From NCBI RefSeq assembly GCF_018614955.1, contig NZ_JAGGNV010000004.1, forward strand, positions 1 through 64,000: a stretch of 64,000 nucleotides of DNA, in the 5' to 3' direction. The notes beneath the pieces were generated by a model. It did not search any database. It saw nothing but the letters and a program-made list of their open reading frames with translations, and was not told the DNA's origin. How positions within the stretch are numbered: the first letter of the stretch is position 1; the number at the start of each line of letters is the position of its first letter. This document shows, in pieces, positions 16,237 through 23,517 of the stretch. This DNA comes from Variovorax paradoxus. GTDB taxonomy: Bacteria > Pseudomonadota > Gammaproteobacteria > Burkholderiales > Burkholderiaceae_C. The position numbers and the translations under genes are program-made.

Positions 16237-16821
16237 TCAGCGCAGGCCGTCTTCGCCCTTGATCTCGGAAACCTGCAGGCCGCCGATGCGCGGCAGCGGA
16301 CGGCCGCTGTCGGTGACCGCGACCGCAACGACGATCTCGTTGGCGCGCGGCGCATCCGACACGCGGGCCTCGACGGCATCGAAGTGGCTGCGCACGAAGG
16401 CCGCGTCCTTGTGGCCCAGCGGCACGTCGATGGCGGTGCCGAGGGTGCCGCGCTTCTTGGCCGAGGGCACCAGCGCCGCGCCCTTTTCCACCGCCACGCG
16501 CAGCGGCGCGCCGAGCTTGGGATGCAGGATGGCCGCGGCATGCTCGAGCTCGCCGGATTCGCCGACGATCGCGGCCTTGCCGTAGCTCTGCGCGCGGCCG
16601 GGCTCGATGCCCAGCGCGGCCACGGCCTTCTGGCCGAGCAGCGCACCCAGCTCTTCGCCGATGGCGATCAGCTCGTCCAGCGATTCGCTGTAGCGGCCCG
16701 CGTAGGGGTTCTCGATCACCGCGATGGCGACCGCGCGGCGCGTGGGCGGCTCGATGGCCTGGCCCATTTCCTTGCGGGTTTCGTCGACCTGCACGACGAG
16801 CTTGCGGATGTTGGCGCTCAT
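16237..16821 (-). CDS. DUF1185 'amino acid synthesis' family protein, copy B
   Basis: A 194-residue protein of the PF06684 family, whose biochemical function is not established as far as I know. Visible family features are AVIENPYAGRYSESLDELI, a Gly-rich SYGKAAIVGESGELEHAAA stretch, VPSAKKRGTLGTAIDVPLGH and the C-terminal NEIVVAVAVTDSGRPLPR. No signal peptide or membrane segment is present. It is about 40 bp after a homologous gene (16862-17506); the two share the order of these motifs, so they are tandem paralogues and may form a heteromer. Their place between the ApbE-like gene and the transporter points to a step or accessory role in nicotinate breakdown. Confidence 0.82.
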   Translation of the reverse strand: MSANIRKLVVQVDETRKEMGQAIEPPTRRAVAIAVIENPYAGRYSESLDELIAIGEELGALLGQKAVAALGIEPGRAQSYGKAAIVGESGELEHAAAILHPKLGAPLRVAVEKGAALVPSAKKRGTLGTAIDVPLGHKDAAFVRSHFDAVEARVSDAPRANEIVVAVAVTDSGRPLPRIGGLQVSEIKGEDGLR

Positions 16822-16861
16822 GATTTTTTCCTTGCTTGTCTCTGGATCAGGGATGGTGCGC

Positions 16862-17506
16862 TCAACGCAAGCCATCCCACTTGGCGATGTTTTCCGCACG
16901 CAGGCCGCCGACGCGCTCATGCACGCGGTAGCCCGTGCTCATCGCGAGGATGAAGACGATCTCATCGGACAGCGGCGCACCGGGCACGCGCACCTCGATC
17001 GCGTCGAACTGGCCGCGCACGTAGCTGGCATTGATGTTGGTGAGCGGCACGTCGAGCGCCGCGCCGGGCGGCCCCACCTTCTTGGTGGAAGGCACGATCG
17101 AGAGCGCATTGCCGGGTTGGCCGGTCTTCTTCTCGTCGACCGTGCCCGAGCGGTAGGCAGCACGGTCGCCCTTCCAGCCGAGCAGCTCGCGCATCGCATA
17201 ACCGCCGGGCACGTGCCACAGCGCGCCGTGCTCCAGCTCGCCGGCCGCGCCGACGATCGCACCCTTGCCGTAGGTCGCGATCTGCTCGAGCGGCACGCCC
17301 ATCGCGGCATGCAGCCGGTGCGCCATGTCGACACCGACCGGATCGAGCAGCGTCATCATCGGCAGGATGTCGGGCTCGTAGCGACCCGCGAAGGGATTGC
17401 TCAGCACCGCGCCGATGGCGCCGCGCACCAGCGGCGTTGCGGCGCGCGGCCCGAACTCGTGGTGGATGTGCTCGACATGGGTGAAAACGCGACGTATATC
17501 GATCAT
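16862..17506 (-). CDS. DUF1185 'amino acid synthesis' family protein, copy A
   Basis: A 214-residue member of PF06684. It shares with copy B the segments VLSNPFAGRYEPDI, TYGKGAIVGAAGELEHGALW, VPSTKKVGPPGAALDVPLTN and SDEIVFILAMSTGYRVHERVGG near the end. It has about 20 extra residues after the central Gly-rich loop. No export signal is visible, so it acts in the cytoplasm. It lies 21 bp after the UPF0280 gene. Candidate roles are an isomerase, hydrolase or stabilising partner for a labile intermediate; nothing in the sequence decides between them. Confidence 0.82.
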   Translation of the reverse strand: MIDIRRVFTHVEHIHHEFGPRAATPLVRGAIGAVLSNPFAGRYEPDILPMMTLLDPVGVDMAHRLHAAMGVPLEQIATYGKGAIVGAAGELEHGALWHVPGGYAMRELLGWKGDRAAYRSGTVDEKKTGQPGNALSIVPSTKKVGPPGAALDVPLTNINASYVRGQFDAIEVRVPGAPLSDEIVFILAMSTGYRVHERVGGLRAENIAKWDGLR

Positions 17507-17527
17507 GAAAAGAAGCCCTGCTTTTCG

Positions 17528-18448
17528 TTAAGCAAATACTGAACCAACTGCAGCGGCACGAGACGGCCCCGCAATGGCCGAGACACCGGATGCATGCGAG
17601 CTTAAGGGCTCGACCATCGCCCATTGCCCCTGACAAACCAGCACGACCGACCACACCAGGCCCATGCGCTGCAGCTCGGCCGCGCGGGCCGCGCCCGCAT
17701 CCAGTGCGCGGCGCACCTGCGCGGGCGCCAGCGGTTCCACGTCGGTCGTCACCGGGATGTCACCCAGATCGCTGTCGTCCTTGCAGGCGCTGGCCGGCAG
17801 GCGATGGATGCCGGGGTCGACGACATCGACCGCGTTGGCGATCACGGTGGCCGCGGCATCGGCTTCTGCCGCCGTGGCTGCGAGCACGGTCACGCTGTCG
17901 GCGATGCCGAGCGAGAAGCTGCGGCCGCGCCAGCCGCTGGTGGCGACGCCGCGCACCGGCATCTCGGCGCCGATCTCGAACTGGCCGTCGGTCGCGAGCG
18001 GGCCGCCGTCGCGCAGATCGAAGCGCGCGAGATCGGCGAACAGGCCGACCCGCGCCGAATGGCCGGGCGCCAGATGCAGCGCGATGTCGCCGCCGTTGTT
18101 GATCCACGCGCGCTCGATGCCGGGGCGCTGGTAGCAGGCGATGAGTTCCTGCGCGACGGCACCGGCCACGGCGGCCATCGGCGTGATGAAGCCGGCGTTG
18201 AACGGGGCGCAGGCCCTCCACATGCGTTGCGCGATGAGGCCTTGCAGCGCGCATTCGGCGCCCACGGGCTGGCGCAGCAGCGGCAGCTCGGCCACCAGCT
18301 CGGCGAGCACGGTGCCGAAGCGCCGCCACGCGAGCTCGTGCGCGACGGCGACCTCGACCGGGTCGCCGTGCGCCTCGGCCACGATGTCGATCGGGCCGTG
18401 GTTGAGATGCCAGCGGCCGCCGTCGAGCGCGGTGCGTTGGGCCGTCAT
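17528..18448 (-). CDS. UPF0280 protein, ApbE-like (possible flavin transferase)
   Basis: A 306-residue protein. The start at 18448 is chosen because the frame above it is antisense to the reductase reading. It shows the core marks of the ApbE FAD:protein FMN transferase fold: PMAAVAGAVA (90-99), INNGGDIALHL with NNGGD at 117-121, VATSG at 168-172, and DSVTVLAATAAEADAAAT ending at D197 and T201, which match the Mg-binding Asp/Thr of ApbE. The usual lipoprotein signal is absent, so it is cytoplasmic. Its gene starts 13 bp after the 6-hydroxynicotinate reductase gene. That reductase carries covalent flavin in E. barkeri (published), so I infer this protein may attach it. Confidence 0.8.
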   Translation of the reverse strand: MTAQRTALDGGRWHLNHGPIDIVAEAHGDPVEVAVAHELAWRRFGTVLAELVAELPLLRQPVGAECALQGLIAQRMWRACAPFNAGFITPMAAVAGAVAQELIACYQRPGIERAWINNGGDIALHLAPGHSARVGLFADLARFDLRDGGPLATDGQFEIGAEMPVRGVATSGWRGRSFSLGIADSVTVLAATAAEADAAATVIANAVDVVDPGIHRLPASACKDDSDLGDIPVTTDVEPLAPAQVRRALDAGAARAAELQRMGLVWSVVLVCQGQWAMVEPLSSHASGVSAIAGPSRAAAVGSVFA

Positions 18449-18461
18449 GGGTGAAGTCCGT

Positions 18462-20069
18462 TCAGCCGAGCATCGGCGGTTGGCCGAGCGGCCAGGGGTT
18501 GGCATCGTCCATGCGGAGCCATTGGCGCGCCAGCGGCGCACCGTCGTTTTGCCAGGCGCCGCGCGCCAGCGCCTGCTCGAGCGAGAACACATGCTCCATG
18601 TGGCCGCCCAGGGCAGCGTAGTCCTCGCGCCGCATGCTGAACTCGATGGGCGCCACGATCGCGGGCGTGGGCACAGTCCCGAAGCTGTTGTCGGGCATGC
18701 GCAGCACGTCGGCCATCACGGTGATGCCGCCGCCGGGCCACACATAGGCCGGCGCCCCGCCGCAGGTCACGTTGACCAGCGCGCGCTTGATGGCGCGGGT
18801 GAGCAGTACCGGGTTCTCGGTGACGCCGGCGCGCAAGGACCCGCCGGCGCCGCCGAGGAAGAGCACGCTGCACAGCGAGGGCTCGCAGTTCTCGCCGATG
18901 CGCTCGACGACGCGGCGCACTTCGGCCGGCATTTCCTGCTCGACCGGCTGCAGCTGGTCATCGAGCACGTACCACTGCGCATGCTCGCCGGTGGTGGAAG
19001 TCATCAAGAGACGCAGGCCCGGCCTGGCCACGCCCTCCTCCCAGCCTTCGATGATCGACAGCGGATCGTCGATGTCGGTGCCGCCCCAGCCGTTGCCGGG
19101 GTTCGCCACCTGGAAATAACGCCCGGGCGTGGACTTGCGCCCGCGCATCTGGATGCCCGAGGGCGGCATGTCGAGGCAGCGGCCGGCCTGGTGCTCGGTG
19201 AGCACGCCGGTGATGTGGTCGTCGACCACCACCACCTCGTCGGCCTGGCTGAAGAGCTGGCGCGCGAAGATGCCGACGGCCGCCGAGCCGCAGCCCACGC
19301 GCATGCGCTTTTCCTCCACGCCATTGACGATGGGGGCCTTGCCGGCCTGGATCACCATGCTGGCGCCGCCGTCGATCACGCATTCGACCGGCTTCTTGTT
19401 GCCCAGGAGCTGCATCAGCTCGACCGTCATGCGGCCTTCCTTCTTGCTGCCGCCGGTGAGGTGGTGCACGCCGCCGAGCGAGAGCATCTGCGAGCCGTAC
19501 TCGGCCGTGGTGACGTGGCCCACCACCTCGCCGCGATAACGCACATTGGCCTGCTCGGCGCCGAGGAAGCGGTCGGTGTCGATCTTCACCTTGAAGCTGC
19601 AGTAGCTGAAGATGCCCTCGGTCACGACCGTGACCATGTCGACGCCCTGGGCTTTGGAAGCCACGATGAAGGGCGCGGGCTTGTAGTCGGGATAGGTGGT
19701 GGAGGAGCCCACGCCGGTGACAAAGACCTCGTCGGCATGGAGGAGATCGCCCTTCCAGTCCGGGTCCGCCTCGGCGGACGCCTGGTCGGCCGCCGGCCGC
19801 GCGAAAGGCACCAGCGCGGGCGATTCGCTCGCCAGTTCGCGGCGCAAGAGCAGCACCGGGTCGACGCGCACCAGCACGCCCTCGCGGTTGGCGTAGCGGT
19901 CGCAGGCGCCGGTGCGTCCCTCGGAGATCTGGCACAGCACCGGGCAAGCGTTGCACTCGACCTTGCTGGTGCTCATGCGCTCGTTGCGCAGGGGCGAGCG
20001 GCTGTCGGCCTCGGGCAATACCGGCATGTCCATGCCGGGCAATCCGTCTGTCTTGGTGTGTTCGGTCAT
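18462..20069 (-). CDS. hnr: 6-hydroxynicotinate reductase
   Basis: A 535-residue protein matching the family of the E. barkeri enzyme that reduces 6-hydroxynicotinate to 1,4,5,6-tetrahydro-6-oxonicotinate with ferredoxin as donor. One four-Cys cluster motif is visible at C39, C42, C46 and C56 (CNACPVLC). Conserved blocks include GVGSSTTYPDYKP, VTEGIFSYCSFKVKID, VIDGGASMVIQAG and LGGAGGSLRAGVTENP. The E. barkeri enzyme has three clusters and covalent flavin; only one cluster motif is obvious here, so cofactor content may differ. It is the first gene of the minus-strand series and diverges from fpr across a palindrome-rich gap. The start may instead be the internal Met32. Confidence 0.82.
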   Translation of the reverse strand: MTEHTKTDGLPGMDMPVLPEADSRSPLRNERMSTSKVECNACPVLCQISEGRTGACDRYANREGVLVRVDPVLLLRRELASESPALVPFARPAADQASAEADPDWKGDLLHADEVFVTGVGSSTTYPDYKPAPFIVASKAQGVDMVTVVTEGIFSYCSFKVKIDTDRFLGAEQANVRYRGEVVGHVTTAEYGSQMLSLGGVHHLTGGSKKEGRMTVELMQLLGNKKPVECVIDGGASMVIQAGKAPIVNGVEEKRMRVGCGSAAVGIFARQLFSQADEVVVVDDHITGVLTEHQAGRCLDMPPSGIQMRGRKSTPGRYFQVANPGNGWGGTDIDDPLSIIEGWEEGVARPGLRLLMTSTTGEHAQWYVLDDQLQPVEQEMPAEVRRVVERIGENCEPSLCSVLFLGGAGGSLRAGVTENPVLLTRAIKRALVNVTCGGAPAYVWPGGGITVMADVLRMPDNSFGTVPTPAIVAPIEFSMRREDYAALGGHMEHVFSLEQALARGAWQNDGAPLARQWLRMDDANPWPLGQPPMLG

Positions 20070-20149
20070 CGGGGGCTACTCTTGAAATCAGGGCCGATCG
20101 GATTTGCAACAACCGTGCCGGAAATCGGCTTGTATTGGACTCACGGTTT

Positions 20150-20167
20150 GTGTAGTATTCCCTACAC
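20150..20167. promoter_or_regulatory. Palindromic operator candidate 1 (hnr/fpr gap)
   Basis: A perfect inverted repeat GTGTAG-TATTCC-CTACAC in the 224-bp gap between the divergent reductase and fpr genes. The half-site TGTAG/CTACA recurs in the second palindrome 22 bp away. It is a likely site for the TetR regulator encoded two genes downstream of the gap. Confidence 0.6.
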
Positions 20168-20183
20168 TTTCATGTTGCAATCA

Positions 20184-20204
20184 CTACATTGAAGGCCAAT
20201 GTAG
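20184..20204. promoter_or_regulatory. Palindromic operator candidate 2 (hnr/fpr gap)
   Basis: A perfect 8-bp inverted repeat CTACATTG-AAGGC-CAATGTAG. Its arms contain the same CTACA and TGTAG half-sites as operator candidate 1; the two CTACA copies are 22 bp apart, about two helical turns, which suits cooperative binding. The size (21 bp) fits a TetR dimer site. Confidence 0.6.
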
Positions 20205-20293
20205 CAAACAGAATCGACGCTGGCAATGGTGTTTTCGCAGCGTCGCCGACAATCGGCAGGTTCCCTTTTCATTCATAACCATCCCTGATTCCT

Positions 20294-21067
20294 ATGAGTG
20301 CATTCAGCGAAGAACGCGTGTTGAGCGTCCACCACTGGACCGACCGCCTGTTCACCTTCACCACCACGCGCGACCCGGCGCTGCGCTTCTCCAACGGCCA
20401 CTTCACGATGATCGGCCTCAAGGTCAACAACAAGCCCTTGCTGCGCGCCTACAGCATCGTGAGCCCCAACTACGAGGAGCACCTGGAGTTCCTCAGCATC
20501 AAGGTCGAGGAAGGCCCGCTGACCTCGAAGCTGCAGCACATCCAGGTCGGCGACAACATCATCGTGGGCCGCAAGCCCACCGGTACGCTCCTGATCGACT
20601 ACACCCTGCCCGGCAAGCGCCTCTACCTGTTCGGCACGGGCACCGGCCTCGCACCGTTCATGAGCATCATCCGCGACCCCGACACCTACGAGAAGTTCGA
20701 GCAGGTCATCCTGGTGCACGGCGTGCGCCAGATCGATGAGCTGGCCTACCACGACCTCGTGACCGACCACCTGCCCAAGCACGAGTTTTTGGGCGAGATG
20801 ATCGAGAAGCAGCTGCTCTACTACCCGACCGTGACGCGCGAGGAGTTCCGCAACATGGGCCGGATCACCGAGCTGATCGAGACCAACAAGCTGACCGACG
20901 ACCTCGGCCTGCCGGCGCTCAATGCCGCGGACGACCGCGTGATGCTGTGCGGCAGCCCCGGCCTGCTGGTGGACCTCAAGCACATCCTCGAAGCGCGTGG
21001 CTTTAAAGAGGGCAACACGTCAACGCCCGGCGACTTTGTCGTCGAACGCGCCTTCGCCGAGAAGTAG
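20294..21067 (+). CDS. fpr: Ferredoxin-NADP+ reductase
   Basis: A 257-residue FAD enzyme of the bacterial Fpr type. The FAD-binding motif LRAYSIVSPNYEE, the NADP region LYLFGTGTGLAPFMSIIRDP and the C-terminal VVERAFAEK are all present. It moves electrons between NADPH and ferredoxin or flavodoxin. The E. barkeri 6-hydroxynicotinate reductase is ferredoxin-dependent (EC 1.3.7.1), and here fpr is divergent from that gene and leads the fpr-tetR-enamidase unit, so it may be a dedicated electron supply. No ferredoxin gene is in the window. It could also be the general housekeeping Fpr. Confidence 0.9.
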   Translation: MSAFSEERVLSVHHWTDRLFTFTTTRDPALRFSNGHFTMIGLKVNNKPLLRAYSIVSPNYEEHLEFLSIKVEEGPLTSKLQHIQVGDNIIVGRKPTGTLLIDYTLPGKRLYLFGTGTGLAPFMSIIRDPDTYEKFEQVILVHGVRQIDELAYHDLVTDHLPKHEFLGEMIEKQLLYYPTVTREEFRNMGRITELIETNKLTDDLGLPALNAADDRVMLCGSPGLLVDLKHILEARGFKEGNTSTPGDFVVERAFAEK

Positions 21068-21069
21068 AG

Positions 21070-21840
21070 ATGGCCAACGGCCGCAGCAGCCTGCCCAAGC
21101 CGGCCACGCGCCGGACCGGCGTGCGCGAGGCCGCCGCGCAGGCCACGCGCGAGAGCATCCTGCGCGCGGCCACCAAGGTGTTCGCGAAATACGGCTACGA
21201 CGGCGGCAGCGTCGAGAAGATCTCGAAGGCCGCCAAGTCGTACGACCGCATGATCTACTACTATTTCGGCAGCAAGGAAGGCCTCTTCATCGCGGTGCTC
21301 GAGGGCATCTACCGGCGCATGGACGAGGCCGAGGCCGCGATCGATCTCGACGCCTCGCGGCCGGTCGAGGCGCTGACGGCGGTGATCCGCTTCGTGCTCG
21401 GCTACTACCGCAAGAACCCCGAGTTCGTCACCCTGCTCAACACCGAGAACCTGCACAAGGGCCGGCATGTCGCGAAGTCGCTGCGCGCGCGCGAATACTC
21501 GTCGCGCGCCATCGCGATCATCCAGAAGCTGCTCGAGAGCGGCGTCGCGCAGGGGCTGTTCCGCGACGACGTGGCGGCGCGCGATCTCTACCTGCTGATC
21601 GCCTCCACAGGCTACTTCTACACATCGAACCGCCACACGCTGACCGCCTTCCTCGGCGAGCCGCTGGAGACGCCGGAGGCGGTCGAGCACTGGGAGGATT
21701 TCGTGATCGAAACCGTGCTGCGCACGGTCGACGCAGGGACCTCCGACGAAGACACAGCAACCACCCCACCCCACGAGGCAAAGAAATGGCAGAAGTCGCA
21801 GCCGGCGCAAAGTCGGGCAAGGTCGTCATCCGGAACATAG
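21070..21840 (+). CDS. TetR-family regulator
   Basis: A 256-residue regulator starting 2 bp after fpr. The N-terminal HTH reads ATRESILRAATKVFAKYGYD, then SVEKISKAAKSYDRMIYYYF, with the usual GSKEGLF after it. The C-terminal ligand domain follows (RFVLGYYRKNPEFV onward). The last 55 bp overlap the enamidase start at 21786, and the final 18 or so residues (KKWQKSQPAQSRARSSSGT) look like run-through rather than conserved domain. It is the only regulator in the nicotinate locus and presumably binds the paired palindromes at 20150-20204. The inducer is probably nicotinate, 6-hydroxynicotinate or a later intermediate. Confidence 0.88.
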   Translation: MANGRSSLPKPATRRTGVREAAAQATRESILRAATKVFAKYGYDGGSVEKISKAAKSYDRMIYYYFGSKEGLFIAVLEGIYRRMDEAEAAIDLDASRPVEALTAVIRFVLGYYRKNPEFVTLLNTENLHKGRHVAKSLRAREYSSRAIAIIQKLLESGVAQGLFRDDVAARDLYLLIASTGYFYTSNRHTLTAFLGEPLETPEAVEHWEDFVIETVLRTVDAGTSDEDTATTPPHEAKKWQKSQPAQSRARSSSGT

Positions 21841-22985
21841 GCCTGCTGCTGTCGGGCGATATCGACAAGCCCATCCTGGACGCCGACACCCTGGTCGTGA
21901 ACGACGGGCTGATCATCGCGGTCGGCAAGGAAAAGGACTGCGATCTCGAAGGCGCGCAGACCGTGATCGACGCCAGGAAAACCTGCGTCGCTCCGGGCCT
22001 GATCGACAGCCACGTGCATCCGGTGTTCGGCGACTGGACGCCGCGCCAGAACCAGCTCGGCTGGATCGATTCGACGATGAACGGCGGCGTGACCACCATG
22101 ATTTCCGCTGGCGAGGTGCACCTGCCTGGCCGGCCCAAGGACATCGTGGGCGTGAAGGCGCTGGCGATCACCGCGCAGCGCGCCTTCGACAACTTCCGCC
22201 CCGGCGGCGTCAAGGTGCTGGCCGGCGCGCCGGTGCTCGAGAAGGGCATGGTCGAGAGCGACTTCAAGGAAATGGCCGAGGCGGGCGTGGGCCTGCTGGG
22301 CGAGGTGGGCCTGGGCTCGGTGAAGGCCGGCTACGAGGCCAAGGAGATGGTGGCCTGGGCGCGCAAGTACGGCATCCAGAGCACCATCCACACCGGCGGG
22401 CCGTCGATCCCGGGCTCGGGCCTGATCGACAAGGACGTGGTGCTCGAGGCCGACGCCGACATCATTGGCCACATCAACGGCGGCCATACCTCGCTGCCCG
22501 AGGCGCATGTGTGCGAGCTGTGCGAGAAGTCCTCGCGCGCGATCGAGATCGTGCACAACGGCAACGAGCGCGTCGCCATCGCCGCGGCCAAGGCGGCGCT
22601 CGATTTGAAGTGCCCGCACCGCGTGATCCTCGGCACCGACGGGCCGGCCGGCTCGGGCGTGCAGCCGCTGGGCATCCTGCGCATGGTGGCGATGCTGTCC
22701 TCGATCGCGAACATCCCGGCCGAGCTGGTGTTCTGCTTCGCGACCGGCAACACGGCGCGCATCCGCAAGCTCAACTGCGGGCTGATCGAGGTGGGGCGTG
22801 CGGCCGACTTCGTCTTCATGGACCGCGCACAGCACACGGCCGGCAAGACGCTGCTCGAAAGCGTGCAGCTCGGCGACATCCCGGGCGTCGGCATGGTGAT
22901 GATCGACGGCATCGTGCGCTGCGGCCGCAGCCGCAACACGCCGCCGGCAACCGAGATTCCGGTGGTGGTGTCGGGGGTGCACTGA
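21786..22985 (+). CDS. ena: Enamidase (1,4,5,6-tetrahydro-6-oxonicotinate hydrolase)
   Basis: A 399-residue amidohydrolase of the enamidase family. Metal ligands visible are H76 and H78 (LIDSHVHPVFGDW), H202 (STIHTGGPS), H229/H234 (IGHINGGHTSLPE) and D285 (LGTDGPAGSG). In E. barkeri this Fe-Zn enzyme opens the reduced ring to give ammonia and (S)-2-formylglutarate. The start at 21786 is the first Met that begins the family; it lies inside the tetR 3' end, so translation may be coupled. Together with hnr it defines the reductive branch of nicotinate breakdown. Relatives include imidazolonepropionase-like amidohydrolases, but the neighbours favour enamidase. Confidence 0.82.
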   Translation: MAEVAAGAKSGKVVIRNIGLLLSGDIDKPILDADTLVVNDGLIIAVGKEKDCDLEGAQTVIDARKTCVAPGLIDSHVHPVFGDWTPRQNQLGWIDSTMNGGVTTMISAGEVHLPGRPKDIVGVKALAITAQRAFDNFRPGGVKVLAGAPVLEKGMVESDFKEMAEAGVGLLGEVGLGSVKAGYEAKEMVAWARKYGIQSTIHTGGPSIPGSGLIDKDVVLEADADIIGHINGGHTSLPEAHVCELCEKSSRAIEIVHNGNERVAIAAAKAALDLKCPHRVILGTDGPAGSGVQPLGILRMVAMLSSIANIPAELVFCFATGNTARIRKLNCGLIEVGRAADFVFMDRAQHTAGKTLLESVQLGDIPGVGMVMIDGIVRCGRSRNTPPATEIPVVVSGVH

Positions 22986-23011
22986 CTGAACGAAGCGCGC
23001 GCGGCGATCAA

Positions 23012-23395
23012 ATGAATCTGGATCCGTTCGTATGCGTCGATGAAACACCGTTCTCGGCCTCAAGACAAGAGGTCGTGAAGATGCGAGGCAAGCCCGCGAG
23101 AACGTGCCGAAACGGCGTCGGGCTCAATGAGCTCGACTACGACTCGGTGGTCTACCGTTTCCAGGACTGCGGCAGGTTGGAAGAGATTACCGCGCAAGCA
23201 CCGGTCGTGAACATCGGCAATCTGTCAGTGCCGTTCACCGCACTTGCATCTTTCGTTCGAGCTACAGATCCGTCTGCATTTGAGAAGGCAGGCTTTCTCA
23301 TCACTCCCAAGTTCGGGCTTGCCTTCGATCCAGATGATCCATTCTGGGTCACCGCTCTTGCCGCTCACTGCCTCGATTCATGGCGCGACTTATGA
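23012..23395 (+). CDS. Small hypothetical protein
   Basis: A 127-residue acidic protein of unknown function, 26 bp after enamidase. It has no signal peptide or membrane segment. Readable features are a basic segment KMRGKPARTCRNGVG, then DYDSVVYRFQDCGRLEEIT, FTALASFVRATDPS and a C-terminal FGLAFDPDDPFWVTALAAHC. The layout resembles small stand-alone proteins of the immunity-protein kind found in many proteobacteria, but no toxin gene is adjacent. It probably is not part of the nicotinate pathway, though it could be co-transcribed with it. It is convergent with the L,D-transpeptidase gene. Confidence 0.65.
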   Translation: MNLDPFVCVDETPFSASRQEVVKMRGKPARTCRNGVGLNELDYDSVVYRFQDCGRLEEITAQAPVVNIGNLSVPFTALASFVRATDPSAFEKAGFLITPKFGLAFDPDDPFWVTALAAHCLDSWRDL

Positions 23396-23517
23396 CGCCG
23401 GAACGGTCTGCTTGCGATTTCCAGTAGCCGGCCGGCTTGATTGCGTCGCATCAGACGGCGCGCTCACAGGGGCAGGCGAACAGCATGAACACCTGCACCA
23501 GGCGCACCGACATCCCG

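Noticed and set aside
9712-17506. Maleamate-type nicotinate genes (nicC, nicX, nicD, nicF)
   Set aside because: Searched by motif among the neighbours; none is present. The co-located reductase and enamidase point to the other branch.
17528-18592. Longer N-terminus for the UPF0280 protein
   Set aside because: The extra residues are antisense-like and overlap hnr; the family begins near the Met at 18448.
20175-20203. TTGCAA and AATGTA as a sigma-70 promoter for fpr
   Set aside because: Spacing is right but the -10 match is poor and overlaps the palindrome; not strong enough to list.
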